Both the position numbers and the translations under genes were made by a program. Shown piece after piece: positions 5,667-5,883 of a stretch of DNA of 5,883 nucleotides. The stretch is taken from contig CAIUQW010000349.1 of NCBI GenBank assembly GCA_903901395.1, positions 1 through 5,883 of the forward strand, written 5' to 3'. The notes beneath the pieces were generated by a model. That model did no database searches and was not told where the DNA came from. It was given only the letters and a program-made list of their open reading frames with translations. Origin of the DNA: an uncultured Chlorobiales bacterium. Lineage in GTDB: Bacteria > Bacteroidota > Chlorobiia > Chlorobiales > Chlorobiaceae. Each line of letters opens with the position of its first letter. The first letter of the stretch is position 1.

Positions 5667-5883
5667 GTGGCGCTCCTCTCCTGAAGGCGTTGATAGAGAT
5701 CGTTCGCTTCGCGGAATTTCGATTCGAGCGACCCGAAGTCGCCGCCCCGCACCTCCTGCGCGACACTGGCAAGCAGCGCGGAAAATGCCTCAAGCTCGTC
5801 GGCAATGTTGTCGCGGTTGGTGTCAACGATGTCGCGCCAGACCTCCCACGGACTTCCCGCAAGCCGCGTCATCGAGGCGAATC
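5663..5883 (-). CDS. Prephenate dehydrogenase-like protein, C-terminal end only
   Basis: The leftward frame is open from the window edge to a TGA at 5663-5665, giving 73 complete C-terminal residues. [18 protein letters not shown], then [20 protein letters not shown], then a final helix [16 protein letters not shown], follow the all-helical dimerisation domain at the end of TyrA-type prephenate/arogenate dehydrogenases: the T-R-lA-S-P--W-DI--tN signature, then a helix ending in A----R. That domain follows an NAD(P)-binding Rossmann domain, which would lie outside the window. The enzyme makes 4-hydroxyphenylpyruvate (or tyrosine from arogenate) in tyrosine synthesis. A related 6-phosphogluconate dehydrogenase-like fold cannot be fully excluded from the fragment. 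The stop overlaps the nadK start by 4 bp. Pairing an NAD(P)-using enzyme with NAD kinase is compatible with an operon but is not proof of functional linkage. Confidence 0.8.
   Translation of the reverse strand, partial: FASMTRLAGSPWEVWRDIVDTNRDNIADELEAFSALLASVAQEVRGGDFGSLESKFREANDLYQRLQERSAT

Overview
The window is a piece of a high-GC bacterial chromosome carrying mostly housekeeping genes. Protein style suggests the Bacteroidota/Chlorobiota group, most likely a green sulfur bacterium (Chlorobium/Chlorobaculum type). The pointers are the NAD kinase and its overlap with a prephenate dehydrogenase-like end, and a methyltransferase with a THUMP-like tail of a kind familiar from this group. The organism call is an inference from recognition and was not searched.

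Layout, left to right. A Ppx/GppA phosphatase lacking its N-terminus runs rightward (1-822). Everything else runs leftward. In transcription order from the right edge these are: the C-terminal end of a prephenate dehydrogenase-like protein (5883-5663); NAD kinase overlapping it by 4 bp (5666-4815); an unrecognised 482-residue protein (4754-3306); a decayed stretch that still encodes the last ~49 residues of an AMP-forming acyl-CoA synthetase (about 3153-3004); an Mrr-type restriction endonuclease (2959-2039); and a class I SAM-dependent methyltransferase (2030-831). The methyltransferase and the phosphatase converge with only 8 bp between their stop codons.

The housekeeping genes are GC-rich. 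From about 2040 to 3030 the DNA becomes clearly AT-richer, and this block holds mrr, which looks like a defence gene that arrived by transfer. It lies between the acyl-CoA synthetase remnant and the methyltransferase, and its last codons supply the likely ribosome binding site of the methyltransferase. Just upstream of mrr are three copies of a 12-bp sequence placed exactly 20 bp apart, the middle one inverted. Two of them form a perfect 14-bp inverted repeat. This operator-like array and the gene-remnant scar beside it are the most noteworthy parts of the window. I found no CRISPR array, tRNA, rRNA, complete insertion sequence or clear rho-independent terminator.
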